Shown here in pieces: positions 42,341-50,514 of a DNA stretch of 64,000 bases. A program made the position numbers and the translations under genes. The stretch spans positions 1 through 64,000 of the forward strand of contig NZ_FYDO01000031.1 in the NCBI RefSeq assembly GCF_900187615.1. Reading direction: 5' to 3'. The notes under the pieces are model-generated. The model did not search any database and had not been told where the DNA came from. It saw only the letters and a program-made list of their open reading frames with translations. This stretch comes from Pseudomonas sp. Irchel s3f7 (GTDB lineage Bacteria; Pseudomonadota; Gammaproteobacteria; Pseudomonadales; Pseudomonadaceae). Numbering within the stretch: the stretch's first letter is position 1; each line of letters starts with the position of its first letter.

Positions 42341-43152
42341 GCCCGCGCTCCTTCATACCAAGGGAACGCACGTTGGGTCAGGTACTTCAGGCCCCAATCC
42401 ATCAGCCAGGCAAGCAGGGTGATCCACACCACATAGGGCAAAATCACGTCCATTGCCAGGTAGCGGCGCACGAGGAAAATCCGGTAACCCAAACCGTCGG
42501 TAGAGGCGATGGCTTCGGCGGCAATCAGGAACAACCATGCCGAGCCGAGCATCAGCCGCAGCGAGATCAGCAACCGTGGCAGCAATTGCGGCAACACCAC
42601 TCGCAGCATCAGGGTCCAGGTCGAGGCACCCAGGGTTTGCGCCTTGATCAGCAACTCCACGGGTATTTCCCTGGCGCGCTGTTCCAGATCCCGGGCCAGC
42701 GCCGGGGTGATGCCGATCACGATCAGCATCACCTTCGACAACTCCCCCAAGCCGAAAACGATGAACAGGATTGGCAGGATCGCCAGCGGCGGCACCATCG
42801 ACAGCACCGTCAACAAGGGCGACAACGGTGCGCCAAACAGCGGCAGGGTGCCCGCGGCGATGCCCAGGCACAGACCGGCCAAGGCACTGATACCGAGGCC
42901 GATGGCCAACCGGCGCAGGCTGGACGCGGTGTCTTGCCAGAGCAGGTATTCGCCGGTGCGGCTGTCGGCGACAAACGCCAGGCGTTTCACCGCATCGGTC
43001 ATCTGCACGGCGCTGGGCAGCAGCTTGTCATTGGGGTTGTCCGCCAGTCGCTCGGCCGAGCCCATGAAGTAGGCAAACAGCAACAGGGCGAACGGCAGGA
43101 TCACCAACAGCAGGCGACTCGGGCGATCCGGGTGGCGATTGATCAGGCGCAT
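42337..43152 (-). CDS. ABC transporter permease of the guanidine operon
   Basis: 271 residues, six membrane segments of the BPD_transp_1 type. The EAA loop region reads EQRAREIPVELLIKAQTLGASTWTLMLRVVLPQLLPRLL (cytosolic coupling helix), and a periplasmic N-terminal loop with AFVADSRTGEYLLWQDTASS precedes the core. It overlaps the ATPase start by 4 nt and follows the binding-protein gene by 15 nt. Confidence 0.9.
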   Translation of the reverse strand: MRLINRHPDRPSRLLLVILPFALLLFAYFMGSAERLADNPNDKLLPSAVQMTDAVKRLAFVADSRTGEYLLWQDTASSLRRLAIGLGISALAGLCLGIAAGTLPLFGAPLSPLLTVLSMVPPLAILPILFIVFGLGELSKVMLIVIGITPALARDLEQRAREIPVELLIKAQTLGASTWTLMLRVVLPQLLPRLLISLRLMLGSAWLFLIAAEAIASTDGLGYRIFLVRRYLAMDVILPYVVWITLLAWLMDWGLKYLTQRAFPWYEGARA

Positions 43153-43167
43153 GGCCAGTTCTCCTGA

Positions 43168-44235
43168 TTACAGCTTGGCGTCGGCGGCCATCTGCACGTA
43201 GCTCGGATCGAAGCGCAGCTTGAGGTTGCCTTTGTCGCCGCTGGTCACGCCATTGGCGAAGGCCATGCCGACCGCGCTGGTGTCTTTGGCGCCTTCACCC
43301 AGCAAACCGTGCTGGAAGGAAAACTCGGCGACTTTGCGCATGGTTTCCGGCAACTGCTGACTGGTGCTGAAAGCCAAAGCTTCCTTGGGTGTGGCGAACA
43401 GTTTGGTGGTGTCCAGTTGCGCCTGGAAACCCGCCAGGTCAGTGCCCGATGCCTTGGCCATGTGTTCCAGCGCGGCTTTGCTGGCGGCGCTTTTCGCGTT
43501 CATCAACTCGACCACTTCGAACCAGGCACCCGTCAGGGCTTTGCCCAGTGCCGGGTTGTCTTTGAGGGTGGCGCTGTTGACGACCATCATGTCCATGATT
43601 TCGCCGGGGATCTGGCTGGAATTGAAGACTTCGGTCACCGCAGGCTTGGCCTTGATGTCCGAGAGCATCGGGTTCCAGGTGGTGACGGCGTTGACTTGAT
43701 CGGTGTTGAAGGCGGCCGAGATATCGGCGTCGGAGGTGTTGACCACTTTCAGGTCTTTCTCGGTGAGGTTCACCGAATCCAGGGCCCGGGCCAGCAGGTA
43801 GTGCGAGACCGAGAGTTCGACCAGATTGACGTCCATGCCCTTGAGGTCGGTGAGTGTCTTGCCTTCGCCCTTGAGCACGATGCCGTCGTTGCCATTGGAG
43901 AAGTCACTGACGATCAGCGCGGTGCTGTCGACGCCACCGGCCGCAGGGATGGTCAGCGCATCCATGTTGGTCATGGTGCAGCCGTCGAACTGGCCAGCGG
44001 TGTACTGATTGATCGATTCGACGTAGTCATTGAGTTGCACCACGTCGATCTTGATACCGTACTTCTTTGCCCATTTGTCGACGATGCCCTGGCTGCCGGC
44101 GTATTCCCAAGGCATCCAGCCGGCATAGATCGTCCAGCACACGCTGAAGTGATCTTTCTGGGCGGCTTGGGACGAGAAGCTCACAAGGGCTGCGAACGCA
44201 GCGGCGAGCAGGGCGGATAAACGAAGCTGGGACAT
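43168..44235 (-). CDS. Periplasmic guanidine/urea-type substrate-binding protein
   Basis: 355 residues. The signal peptide (about 1-25) ends SSQAAQ. The NMT1/SsuA-like type 2 periplasmic-binding fold begins HFSVCWTIYAGWMPWEYA and contains FDGCTMTNMDALTIPAAGGVDSTAL, seen in proteins annotated as putative urea ABC binding proteins. GGAGAACCACC precedes ATG 44235. First gene after the guanidine-I riboswitch, so it is the first protein induced by guanidine. Confidence 0.9.
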   Translation of the reverse strand: MSQLRLSALLAAAFAALVSFSSQAAQKDHFSVCWTIYAGWMPWEYAGSQGIVDKWAKKYGIKIDVVQLNDYVESINQYTAGQFDGCTMTNMDALTIPAAGGVDSTALIVSDFSNGNDGIVLKGEGKTLTDLKGMDVNLVELSVSHYLLARALDSVNLTEKDLKVVNTSDADISAAFNTDQVNAVTTWNPMLSDIKAKPAVTEVFNSSQIPGEIMDMMVVNSATLKDNPALGKALTGAWFEVVELMNAKSAASKAALEHMAKASGTDLAGFQAQLDTTKLFATPKEALAFSTSQQLPETMRKVAEFSFQHGLLGEGAKDTSAVGMAFANGVTSGDKGNLKLRFDPSYVQMAADAKL

Positions 44236-44291
44236 GGTGGTTCTCCAGTTGGTCAAGGGCGGACAGGAAGGCAGCGGCACCGCTAGCGGTG

Positions 44292-44390
44292 GCTTGTCTC
44301 CCGGGCTTTTGTCCCGCCGTGTAACCTCAACTGGAGGTCGCCAACTCTCGGACCAGCCACTCGCGCTTGCGAGCCGGAACCCTAGTCAGC
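44292..44390 (-). promoter_or_regulatory. Guanidine-I (ykkC) riboswitch
   Basis: On the minus strand the conserved blocks occur in order. CTAGGGTTCCGG starts at 44385. A GC-rich hairpin follows. CTGGTCCGAGAG is next (about 44356-44344). Then come ACACGGCGGGAC and AAAAGCCCGGGAGA down to about 44294. These are the diagnostic segments of ykkC subtype 1, which binds guanidinium. The palindrome CACCGCTAGCGGTG (44278-44291) directly downstream may form part of the expression platform. The first ORF starts 57 nt later. Confidence 0.93.
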
Positions 44391-44830
44391 CATTGCAAAT
44401 TGTGGTGCCGCGAACCTGTAGTGAGTCCTGCACGGTATTGACTAAGCGAGAGCCGTGCCAAGTCTGCTCGAGGTGTCTGGCACGGGGATCAGCGAAAGGG
44501 AGGGGAGGGGCGATCAGGTGCTGTTGCATTGTGATGGTGCGTCCGTGCACTGAGATGTAGCGCGATCCGCCACTGATCAGAAGGTCAACGCCGACTGGCA
44601 CTTGGGAGTAAAAATACACGGTCCACGCCATCACGGCGGTGGATATCGCCATGGTTACCGTTAATCAACGCGCGAATAGATGAAAAACCTTTCATCGGAC
44701 AGATGTTTCAACGTGTTGCGCGAACGCACCAGATTCCGAAATCGATGTCTGATCTTTCGACAGTCAGCAACATTTGACTGTCGCCTGCCAGCGTCGCTGG
44801 TGTGGCTAACCCGCGGTCCAGGAGGCCGCT
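44391..44830. other. Divergent region between the guanidine operon and the Tyr-rich lipoprotein gene
   Basis: 440 nt. It must contain the promoter of the riboswitch-led operon and that of the lipoprotein gene. It has an inverted repeat at 44758-44783. A minus-strand frame overlaps the riboswitch but shows no protein-like features. Nothing else was recognised. Confidence 0.5.
44758..44783. promoter_or_regulatory. Perfect 9-bp inverted repeat upstream of the lipoprotein gene
   Basis: CGACAGTCA (44758-44766) and TGACTGTCG (44775-44783) with an 8-nt spacer, about 48 nt before the ATG. Candidate operator or leader hairpin. Confidence 0.5.
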
Positions 44831-45283
44831 ATGTATCGCCGAATTCTACTGCTTGCTGTGTTGGGATTGTCCCTTGGTGGGTGCGTGCCCTATTACGATG
44901 AAGGAGGCAGTTACTACCGTTCCGAAGTCTATACCTCGCCGGCGCCGACCTATTACGCCGGGGGCAGTTCCTACTATTCCAATGGCGGCGGTTACTACTC
45001 GCCAGCTCCCCGGTACTACTCACCGCCAGCGCGGTACTACCAGCCGACGCCGCGTTATTACTCGCAGCCGCGGGTCTATCAATCGGCTCCACGCTATTAC
45101 CAGTCGGCCCCGCGTCATTATCAGTCATCGCGCGGCGACTACCGGGCGCATCAGAACCAGGGTTGGGATGGCCGCAGCAATCGAGGCGGTTGGGACAAAA
45201 ACCGAGGCCACGACGGACGGCGGGGCGGTAGTGGCGATCATAACGGTCGTGGCGATCACGATGGCCGCGGCGGTCACCGCTGA
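44831..45283 (+). CDS. Tyr-rich repeat lipoprotein
   Basis: 150 residues. Lipoprotein signal with lipobox LGGC (Cys18). Residues 20-105 are low-complexity repeats of the pattern (S/P)AP-RYY-(S/Q)(P/S) with YY doublets. The C-terminal 45 residues are Gly, Arg, His, Asp and Asn-rich (RGGWDKNRGHDGRRGG). GGAGG lies 7 nt before the ATG. Not recognised as a known domain; it may be a cell-surface or envelope structural protein. A strong terminator follows. Confidence 0.75.
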   Translation: MYRRILLLAVLGLSLGGCVPYYDEGGSYYRSEVYTSPAPTYYAGGSSYYSNGGGYYSPAPRYYSPPARYYQPTPRYYSQPRVYQSAPRYYQSAPRHYQSSRGDYRAHQNQGWDGRSNRGGWDKNRGHDGRRGGSGDHNGRGDHDGRGGHR

Positions 45284-45305
45284 TCCTTACAACAATGCAA
45301 TTCCA

Positions 45306-45337
45306 ATGTGGGAGCTGGTTAGCTCCCACATTTTTTT
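45306..45337. terminator. Strong terminator after the lipoprotein gene
   Basis: ATGTGGGAGCT (45306-45316), GGTT loop, AGCTCCCACAT (45321-45331), then TTTTTT. It may also serve the convergent ECH gene. Confidence 0.88.
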
Positions 45338-45344
45338 GCGGACT

Positions 45345-46457
45345 TCAGTAATTCAACAAATCCGCCAACGGATGCCGACCTTCCCAAACCTTATGGAAAT
45401 GCGCCTGCACCACCGCGTCCGGCACATTGTTGATGTCCGGCCAATGCCAGTGGGGCGTCTGATCCTTGTCGATCAACCGTGCACGCACGCCTTCGCTGAA
45501 TTCCGGATGACGACAGCAGTTGAGACTCAGGGTGTATTCCATCTCAAAGACCTGGGCCAGCGACAGGTGTTTGGCGCGAATGATCTGTTCCCACACCAGA
45601 TGCGCAGTCAAGGGTGAGCCTTCGCTCAGGGTCCTGGCGGCGCGACTCATTATCGGGTCGCTGTTGTCGCGCAGGGCGCTGATGGCTTTCCAAGCACAAC
45701 GCACATCGCTGACATCCAGCAGTTCGTCGATTTGCTGGCGACGCGGCAGCCACTGGGCTTCAGGCATTTGCGCTACTGCTTCTTGCTGCAACGCCTTGAG
45801 CAGACTGTTGAGCTGCATCGGTGTCTGTTCCTGCCAGTTCAATTGCAGCAGGCCTTCGATCAAATCCGCTTGCTGCTCATCGCGCAGAAACCGATCCGCC
45901 AGATCCAGATCGATCGCATCGCGGCCATTCATGTGCGCGCCGGTCAGGCCAAGAAACAGGCCGAGTTTGCCCGGTAGCCGCGACAGAAACCAACTGGCGC
46001 CAACGTCCGGGTACAGGCCGATGCTGATTTCCGGCATCGCCAAACGGCTGCTTGGCGTGACAATGCGGATGCTTGCCCCTTGCAACAGGCCCATGCCACC
46101 GCCGAGCACATAACCATGGCCCCAGCAGATCAGCGGTTTCGGGTAGGTGTGCAGGCGAAAGTCCAGGCGATATTCCGCCGCGAAGAATTGCGCGGCCAGG
46201 GGCGGCACTTCACCGGGGTGGGCGCGACAGGCTTCGACCAGGCTGCGCACTTCGCCACCGGCGCAAAAGGCCTTGGGGCCATTGCCGCGCAGCAGGACGC
46301 AGACGATTTGCGGATCTTTGGCCCAAGCGTCCAGTCGGTCGCGCAGGGCATTGATCATTGGCAGTGACAGGGCGTTGAGCGACTTTTCGGCATCCAGGCT
46401 GGCGATGCCGATACGGGCGCCGTCGGTGCCGGTGAGCTCTTCGAAGTGCAGATTCAT
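45345..46457 (-). CDS. Enoyl-CoA hydratase/isomerase, 3-hydroxyisobutyryl-CoA hydrolase-like
   Basis: 370 residues of the ECH_2 type. Oxyanion-hole motifs are present: SLNALSLPMINALRDRL, GNGPKAFCAGGEVRSL and YVLGGGMGLLQGASIRI. The acidic residue of hydrolases lies in MPEISIGLYPDVGASWFLSRLPG. The family hydrolyses 3-hydroxyisobutyryl-CoA in valine degradation. GAGGTCACG precedes 46457; the frame extends upstream to 46538. Monocistronic and convergent with the lipoprotein gene; divergent from ung. Confidence 0.87.
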   Translation of the reverse strand: MNLHFEELTGTDGARIGIASLDAEKSLNALSLPMINALRDRLDAWAKDPQIVCVLLRGNGPKAFCAGGEVRSLVEACRAHPGEVPPLAAQFFAAEYRLDFRLHTYPKPLICWGHGYVLGGGMGLLQGASIRIVTPSSRLAMPEISIGLYPDVGASWFLSRLPGKLGLFLGLTGAHMNGRDAIDLDLADRFLRDEQQADLIEGLLQLNWQEQTPMQLNSLLKALQQEAVAQMPEAQWLPRRQQIDELLDVSDVRCAWKAISALRDNSDPIMSRAARTLSEGSPLTAHLVWEQIIRAKHLSLAQVFEMEYTLSLNCCRHPEFSEGVRARLIDKDQTPHWHWPDINNVPDAVVQAHFHKVWEGRHPLADLLNY

Positions 46458-46589
46458 CGTGACCTCGATCGGGAATTTGAGGGTTAAGTATGATCGCTGT
46501 GCAAGAAAGCGCCGGATCTGCATCAGATCAATTGACAAGCGTGGTGCGCTTTCCTAGGGTTCGCCCCATTGTTTTTGCCGGATGTAACC

Positions 46590-47282
46590 ATGACTGCTGA
46601 TGACCGTATCAAACTCGAACCGAGCTGGAAGGAGGCGCTGCGTGCCGAATTCGACCAGCCCTACATGACAGAGTTGCGAAATTTTCTGCAGCAGGAGCGG
46701 GCGGCCGGCAAGGAGATCTATCCGCCAGGGCCGATGATCTTCAATGCACTCAATTCCACGCCGCTGGACAAGGTCAAAGTCGTCATCCTCGGTCAGGATC
46801 CCTACCACGGTCCGGGTCAGGCCCATGGCTTGTGCTTCTCGGTGCAACCGGGCGTGCCGGCGCCGCCGTCGCTGGTGAACATTTACAAAGAATTGAAGCG
46901 CGACCTGAACATCGACATTCCCAACCATGGCTACCTGCAAAGTTGGGCGGATCAGGGCGTACTGATGATCAACACCACCATGACCGTCGAACGGGCCAAC
47001 GCCAACGCGCACAAAGACAAGGGCTGGCAGTTTTTCACCGACCGGATCATTGAAGTGGTCAGCCAGCAACAGCCGCACCTGGTGTTCATGCTGTGGGGCG
47101 CCCATGCGCAGAGCAAGCAGAAGCTGATCGATGCGACCAAGCATCTGGTGCTGACCTCGGTGCACCCGTCGCCGCTGTCTGCCTATCGCGGCTTCCTCGG
47201 TTGCGGACACTTCAGCCGCACCAACAAGTTTCTGGAACAGAATGGCGAGACGCCGATCGAGTGGCGGTTGCCGCCGGTTTGA
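46590..47282 (+). CDS. ung: Uracil-DNA glycosylase
   Basis: 230 residues, the family length. The catalytic Asp70 lies in GQDPYHGPGQAHGLCFS and His192 in HPSPLSAYRGFLGCGHF; the uracil-binding Asn is in LMINTTMTVE. It removes uracil from DNA in base excision repair. The start at 46590 (MTADDRIK) fits the conserved N-terminus, although the frame is open from 46569. A REP pair follows. Confidence 0.96.
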   Translation: MTADDRIKLEPSWKEALRAEFDQPYMTELRNFLQQERAAGKEIYPPGPMIFNALNSTPLDKVKVVILGQDPYHGPGQAHGLCFSVQPGVPAPPSLVNIYKELKRDLNIDIPNHGYLQSWADQGVLMINTTMTVERANANAHKDKGWQFFTDRIIEVVSQQQPHLVFMLWGAHAQSKQKLIDATKHLVLTSVHPSPLSAYRGFLGCGHFSRTNKFLEQNGETPIEWRLPPV

Positions 47283-47301
47283 TGGGAATTGGTTGAGCTT
47301 T

Positions 47302-47437
47302 TGTGGCGAGGGAGCTTGCTCCCGCAGGGCTGCGAAGCAGCCCTGAATTCTGCAATCCGATTTCTTCTGACACACCATGCACATAGGCTTTACGACTGCT
47401 GCGCAGCCGAGCGGGAGCAAGCTCCCTCGCCACAGGT
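47302..47437. repeat. REP pair of family B
   Basis: TGTGGCGAGGGAGCTTGCTC at 47302 on, mirrored by GAGCAAGCTCCCTCGCCACA ending at 47436. The spacer holds CAGGGCTGCGAAGCAGCCCTG, a further hairpin. It fills the convergent gap between ung and the AbrB-type gene. Confidence 0.85.
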
Positions 47438-47441
47438 GGAG

Positions 47442-48488
47442 TTAAATTTCTGGTTCTTCCGGTTGTCGATTCCAATACTTGAACAACGGCTCTGCCAGAA
47501 ACAACACAAACAACAGCCGCATCACCTGCATCGCCGTCACCAGCGGCACCGACAATTGCAGGGTCTCCGCCGTCAGGCTCATTTCGGCAATCCCGCCGGG
47601 CATCATGCCCAAGGTCAGCGAACGCAGATCCAGATGGGTCAGCGCACTCAAACCCAATGCCGCCACCGTTGCGATCAACATGGTCAGGACGGTGCCAATC
47701 AGTGTCCGCCCCATGAAAGAGGGCGCACGCCGGAAAAACTGCCGATTGAAGTGACAGCCCAAGCCGCTGCCGATCAACCATTGGCCGATCTGACTGCCGC
47801 CGTCAGGCAAACCGATGTGCAAGTCCCAGCCGATGCTCACTGCCGCACTCACCAGCAACGGTCCGAACAACCAGGGGTTGGGTTGACGCAGCCGTTCCCA
47901 GATCCAGGCCGCCAAAGCGCCCGCGGGAAGCAAAATCGCCAGCCAGCGCCAATCGATGCTGCCGGCGTAGGAGAGTGGCGCACCGTCGCCCAACAGATAT
48001 TTGAACGCTGCCGGCACACAGAGCACTACCACCAACACGCGCAGACTCTGGCCTGCCGCTACCCGGCTGAGAACCGCGCCATTGCGTGCACCGAGGTTGA
48101 CCATCTCGCCGGAACCGCCGGGCATGCTGGAGAAAAACGCAGTGGCGCGATCCTCACCGGTGCGGCGCATCAGCCACACACCGACGACCGCCGACAGGCT
48201 GGTGACTAGCGCACCGAAGAAGATCAAACCGAAATGACTGAGTACCTGCTCCATTACCACCGGAGTGAAATGCAGGCCGATACCGATACCGACGATCCAC
48301 TGGCCGCACTTGCGGCCGCCAGGGATTTCCGCCAATTGCCAGGGTGTCAGGCAGCGCACGAGGATGATCGCCAGCAACGAACCGACCATCCACGGCAAAG
48401 GCCAGCCGACCTGGCTGGCAAGGAAACCGCCGAGCAGGCCGACCAGCGGGGTTCCCCACCAGGCTTTGAAAGGTGTTCGATCAGACAT
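47442..48488 (-). CDS. AbrB-family membrane protein
   Basis: 348 residues with about ten membrane helices in two repeated halves. Each half carries the family's Gly/Pro motif: FFSSMPGGSGEMVNLGARNGA in the first half and TLGMMPGGIAEMSLTAETL in the second. The AbrB family (once called ammonia monooxygenase) is of unknown substrate. It starts inside the last 8 nt of tctA, so it belongs to the tct transcript and may act with it in transport or regulation of organic acids. Confidence 0.85.
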   Translation of the reverse strand: MSDRTPFKAWWGTPLVGLLGGFLASQVGWPLPWMVGSLLAIILVRCLTPWQLAEIPGGRKCGQWIVGIGIGLHFTPVVMEQVLSHFGLIFFGALVTSLSAVVGVWLMRRTGEDRATAFFSSMPGGSGEMVNLGARNGAVLSRVAAGQSLRVLVVVLCVPAAFKYLLGDGAPLSYAGSIDWRWLAILLPAGALAAWIWERLRQPNPWLFGPLLVSAAVSIGWDLHIGLPDGGSQIGQWLIGSGLGCHFNRQFFRRAPSFMGRTLIGTVLTMLIATVAALGLSALTHLDLRSLTLGMMPGGIAEMSLTAETLQLSVPLVTAMQVMRLLFVLFLAEPLFKYWNRQPEEPEI

Positions 48489-49995
48489 CGGCAACAACGC
48501 GCCGCGCAACTGAACGTTTACGCCAGATGCGCGCAATCGGCACCAGCAACATGACCACGATCAACCCCCAGACACCGACGGTGATACCGCTCGACCAGAG
48601 AATATCCAGCGAACCATTGGAAATCGACAGCGCCCGACGCAGATTCTGCTCCATCAAACCACCGAGGATGAAGCCCAGCAAAACCGGCGACAACGGGAAG
48701 TCCAGCTTGCGCAGGATGTAACCGAAGATGCCGATGCCGATCATCAGGAACAGATCGAAGGTCGTGGCATGCACGGCGTACACGCCAATGGCGGTGATGA
48801 TGGCGATCATCGGCACCAGCGCCCAGTTCGGCACGGCAAGGATTTTGGTGAAGATGCGGATCATCGGGATGTTCAGGATCACCAGCATGATGTTGGCGAT
48901 GAACAACGATGCGATCAGGCCCCAGACGATGTCCGGTTGCTGCTGAAACAGCAGTGGGCCTGGCGTGATGTTGTACAGCGACAGCGCGCCGATCATCACG
49001 GCTGTGGTGCCCGAGCCAGGGACGCCGAGGGTCAGCATCGGCACCAATGCACCGCAGGCTTCTGCGCCAATGGCGGTTTCCGGAGCGGCCAGGCCACGTT
49101 TGTCGCCCTGTCCGAATTTTCCGCTTGGGCCAGCGATGCGTTTCTCGGTCATGTAGGCCACAGCACTGGCCAACGTTGCGCCAGCACCTGGCAGCACACC
49201 CATGATGAACCCGAGCACACCGCAACGCATGTTCACCCAGAACACCGAAGCCGCTTCCTTGAAATTGAACAACATCCGCCCGGTGGCCTGGAACGCTTCT
49301 TGGCCACGGTGGGTTTTTTCCAGCAGCAACAGAATTTCGCTGATGGAGAACAGGCCCAGCACCAGCACCACGAACTGAATACCGTCAGTGAGGTGGATGT
49401 TGTCACCGGTGAACCGGTACACACCGCTGTTGGCATCAATGCCGACGGTCGACAGGAACAGCCCGATCAGCGCCGCGATAAACGTCTTGAGGGGCCGATC
49501 ACCTGCCATGCCGCCGAGACAGACAATCGCAAATACCATCAGTACGAAGTATTCCGCGGGACCGAAGGCAATCGCCCATTTCGCCAGCATCGGCGCGAAC
49601 ACGACCATCCCGCAGGTCGCGATAAATGCACCAATGAACGAGCTCCACGCCGACAGTGACAACGCGACACCGGCCAGACCCTGACGGGCCATCGGGTAGC
49701 CGTCGAGGGTGGTCATGACGGTCGAAGCTTCGCCCGGGATGTTCAGCAAAATCGAACTGATCCGCCCGCCATATTCGCAACCCAGGTAAACCGCGGCCAA
49801 CAGGATCAATGCCGACTCCGGTGGCAGGCCCAATGCGAAGGCGATCGGGATCAGCAACGCCACGCCGTTGATCGGCCCCAGGCCCGGAAGCAGGCCGACG
49901 ACCGTACCGATCAGCGTGCCGCTGAGTGCAGTCACGAAGTTGTAAGGGGTTAACGCGACACCGAAGCCGTGACTCAAATAACCAAGCGTATCCAT
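48481..49995 (-). CDS. tctA: Tripartite tricarboxylate transporter, large membrane subunit
   Basis: 504 residues, about 12 membrane segments. The TctA signature GTLIGTVVGLLPGLGPINGVALLIP is near the N-terminus, and the second copy GVLPGAGATLASAVAYMTEKR stands in the middle, with the following PETAIGAEACGALVPMLTLGVPGSGTTAV segment. It is the permease for citrate-type acids with TctB and TctC. It sits in tctC-tctB-tctA order, with the AbrB-like gene last. Confidence 0.93.
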   Translation of the reverse strand: MDTLGYLSHGFGVALTPYNFVTALSGTLIGTVVGLLPGLGPINGVALLIPIAFALGLPPESALILLAAVYLGCEYGGRISSILLNIPGEASTVMTTLDGYPMARQGLAGVALSLSAWSSFIGAFIATCGMVVFAPMLAKWAIAFGPAEYFVLMVFAIVCLGGMAGDRPLKTFIAALIGLFLSTVGIDANSGVYRFTGDNIHLTDGIQFVVLVLGLFSISEILLLLEKTHRGQEAFQATGRMLFNFKEAASVFWVNMRCGVLGFIMGVLPGAGATLASAVAYMTEKRIAGPSGKFGQGDKRGLAAPETAIGAEACGALVPMLTLGVPGSGTTAVMIGALSLYNITPGPLLFQQQPDIVWGLIASLFIANIMLVILNIPMIRIFTKILAVPNWALVPMIAIITAIGVYAVHATTFDLFLMIGIGIFGYILRKLDFPLSPVLLGFILGGLMEQNLRRALSISNGSLDILWSSGITVGVWGLIVVMLLVPIARIWRKRSVARRVVADV

Positions 49996-49996
49996 A

Positions 49997-50455
49997 TCAG
50001 TTCTCCAGAACGTCGAGCAGGCCCAGAGGCAGTGGCACGTCCATGACTTTGTCGAACAGCAGGTACAGACCGACGCTCATCAGGCTGATGATGATCGCGC
50101 CCGGCAGCCAGCGCCCGCCGTACAGGCGAGCCAGAGGAATGCCAACCAACATGCTGCTGAGGATGAAACCCAGCGGTTCGAACAGTCCGGCGAAGACCAG
50201 TAGCAACAGCACGCAGATACCGATCTTGGTCAGGGTCTCGCGATCCATCGGCGGATCTTCATCGGTGTGCTTGATCGGCGAAGGGCGATACACCATGTAA
50301 ACCAGGGCCAGGCCCATCAGCCCCAGCATCAGCAGCGGGAACGCGCGCGGGCCGATCGGTTCGTAGGAAAACGGTGCCTGATAGGGCAAAGCCATCAGCA
50401 CCAGGCTGGCACAGGCCAGCAACAGCACCGAAGCAAAAATGCGTTGTAAGAGCAT
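49997..50455 (-). CDS. tctB: Tripartite tricarboxylate transporter, small membrane subunit
   Basis: 152 residues with four membrane helices, typical of TctB. It begins LLQRIFASVLLLACASLVLMALPYQAPFSYEPIGPRAFP, where the YEPIGPRAFP block is conserved. It ends 2 nt before tctA. It assists TctA in transport. Confidence 0.9.
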   Translation of the reverse strand: MLLQRIFASVLLLACASLVLMALPYQAPFSYEPIGPRAFPLLMLGLMGLALVYMVYRPSPIKHTDEDPPMDRETLTKIGICVLLLLVFAGLFEPLGFILSSMLVGIPLARLYGGRWLPGAIIISLMSVGLYLLFDKVMDVPLPLGLLDVLEN

Positions 50456-50514
50456 GGGGAACTCCTGTGCTGCGACTCCGTGAAAGGGGAGTCGCAGCCG
50501 CTAGACAGAGGCGA

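Noticed and set aside
44386..44652. 88-codon minus-strand frame in the guanidine operon leader
   Set aside because: It runs into the riboswitch, has no ribosome site or family features, and is better read as leader DNA.
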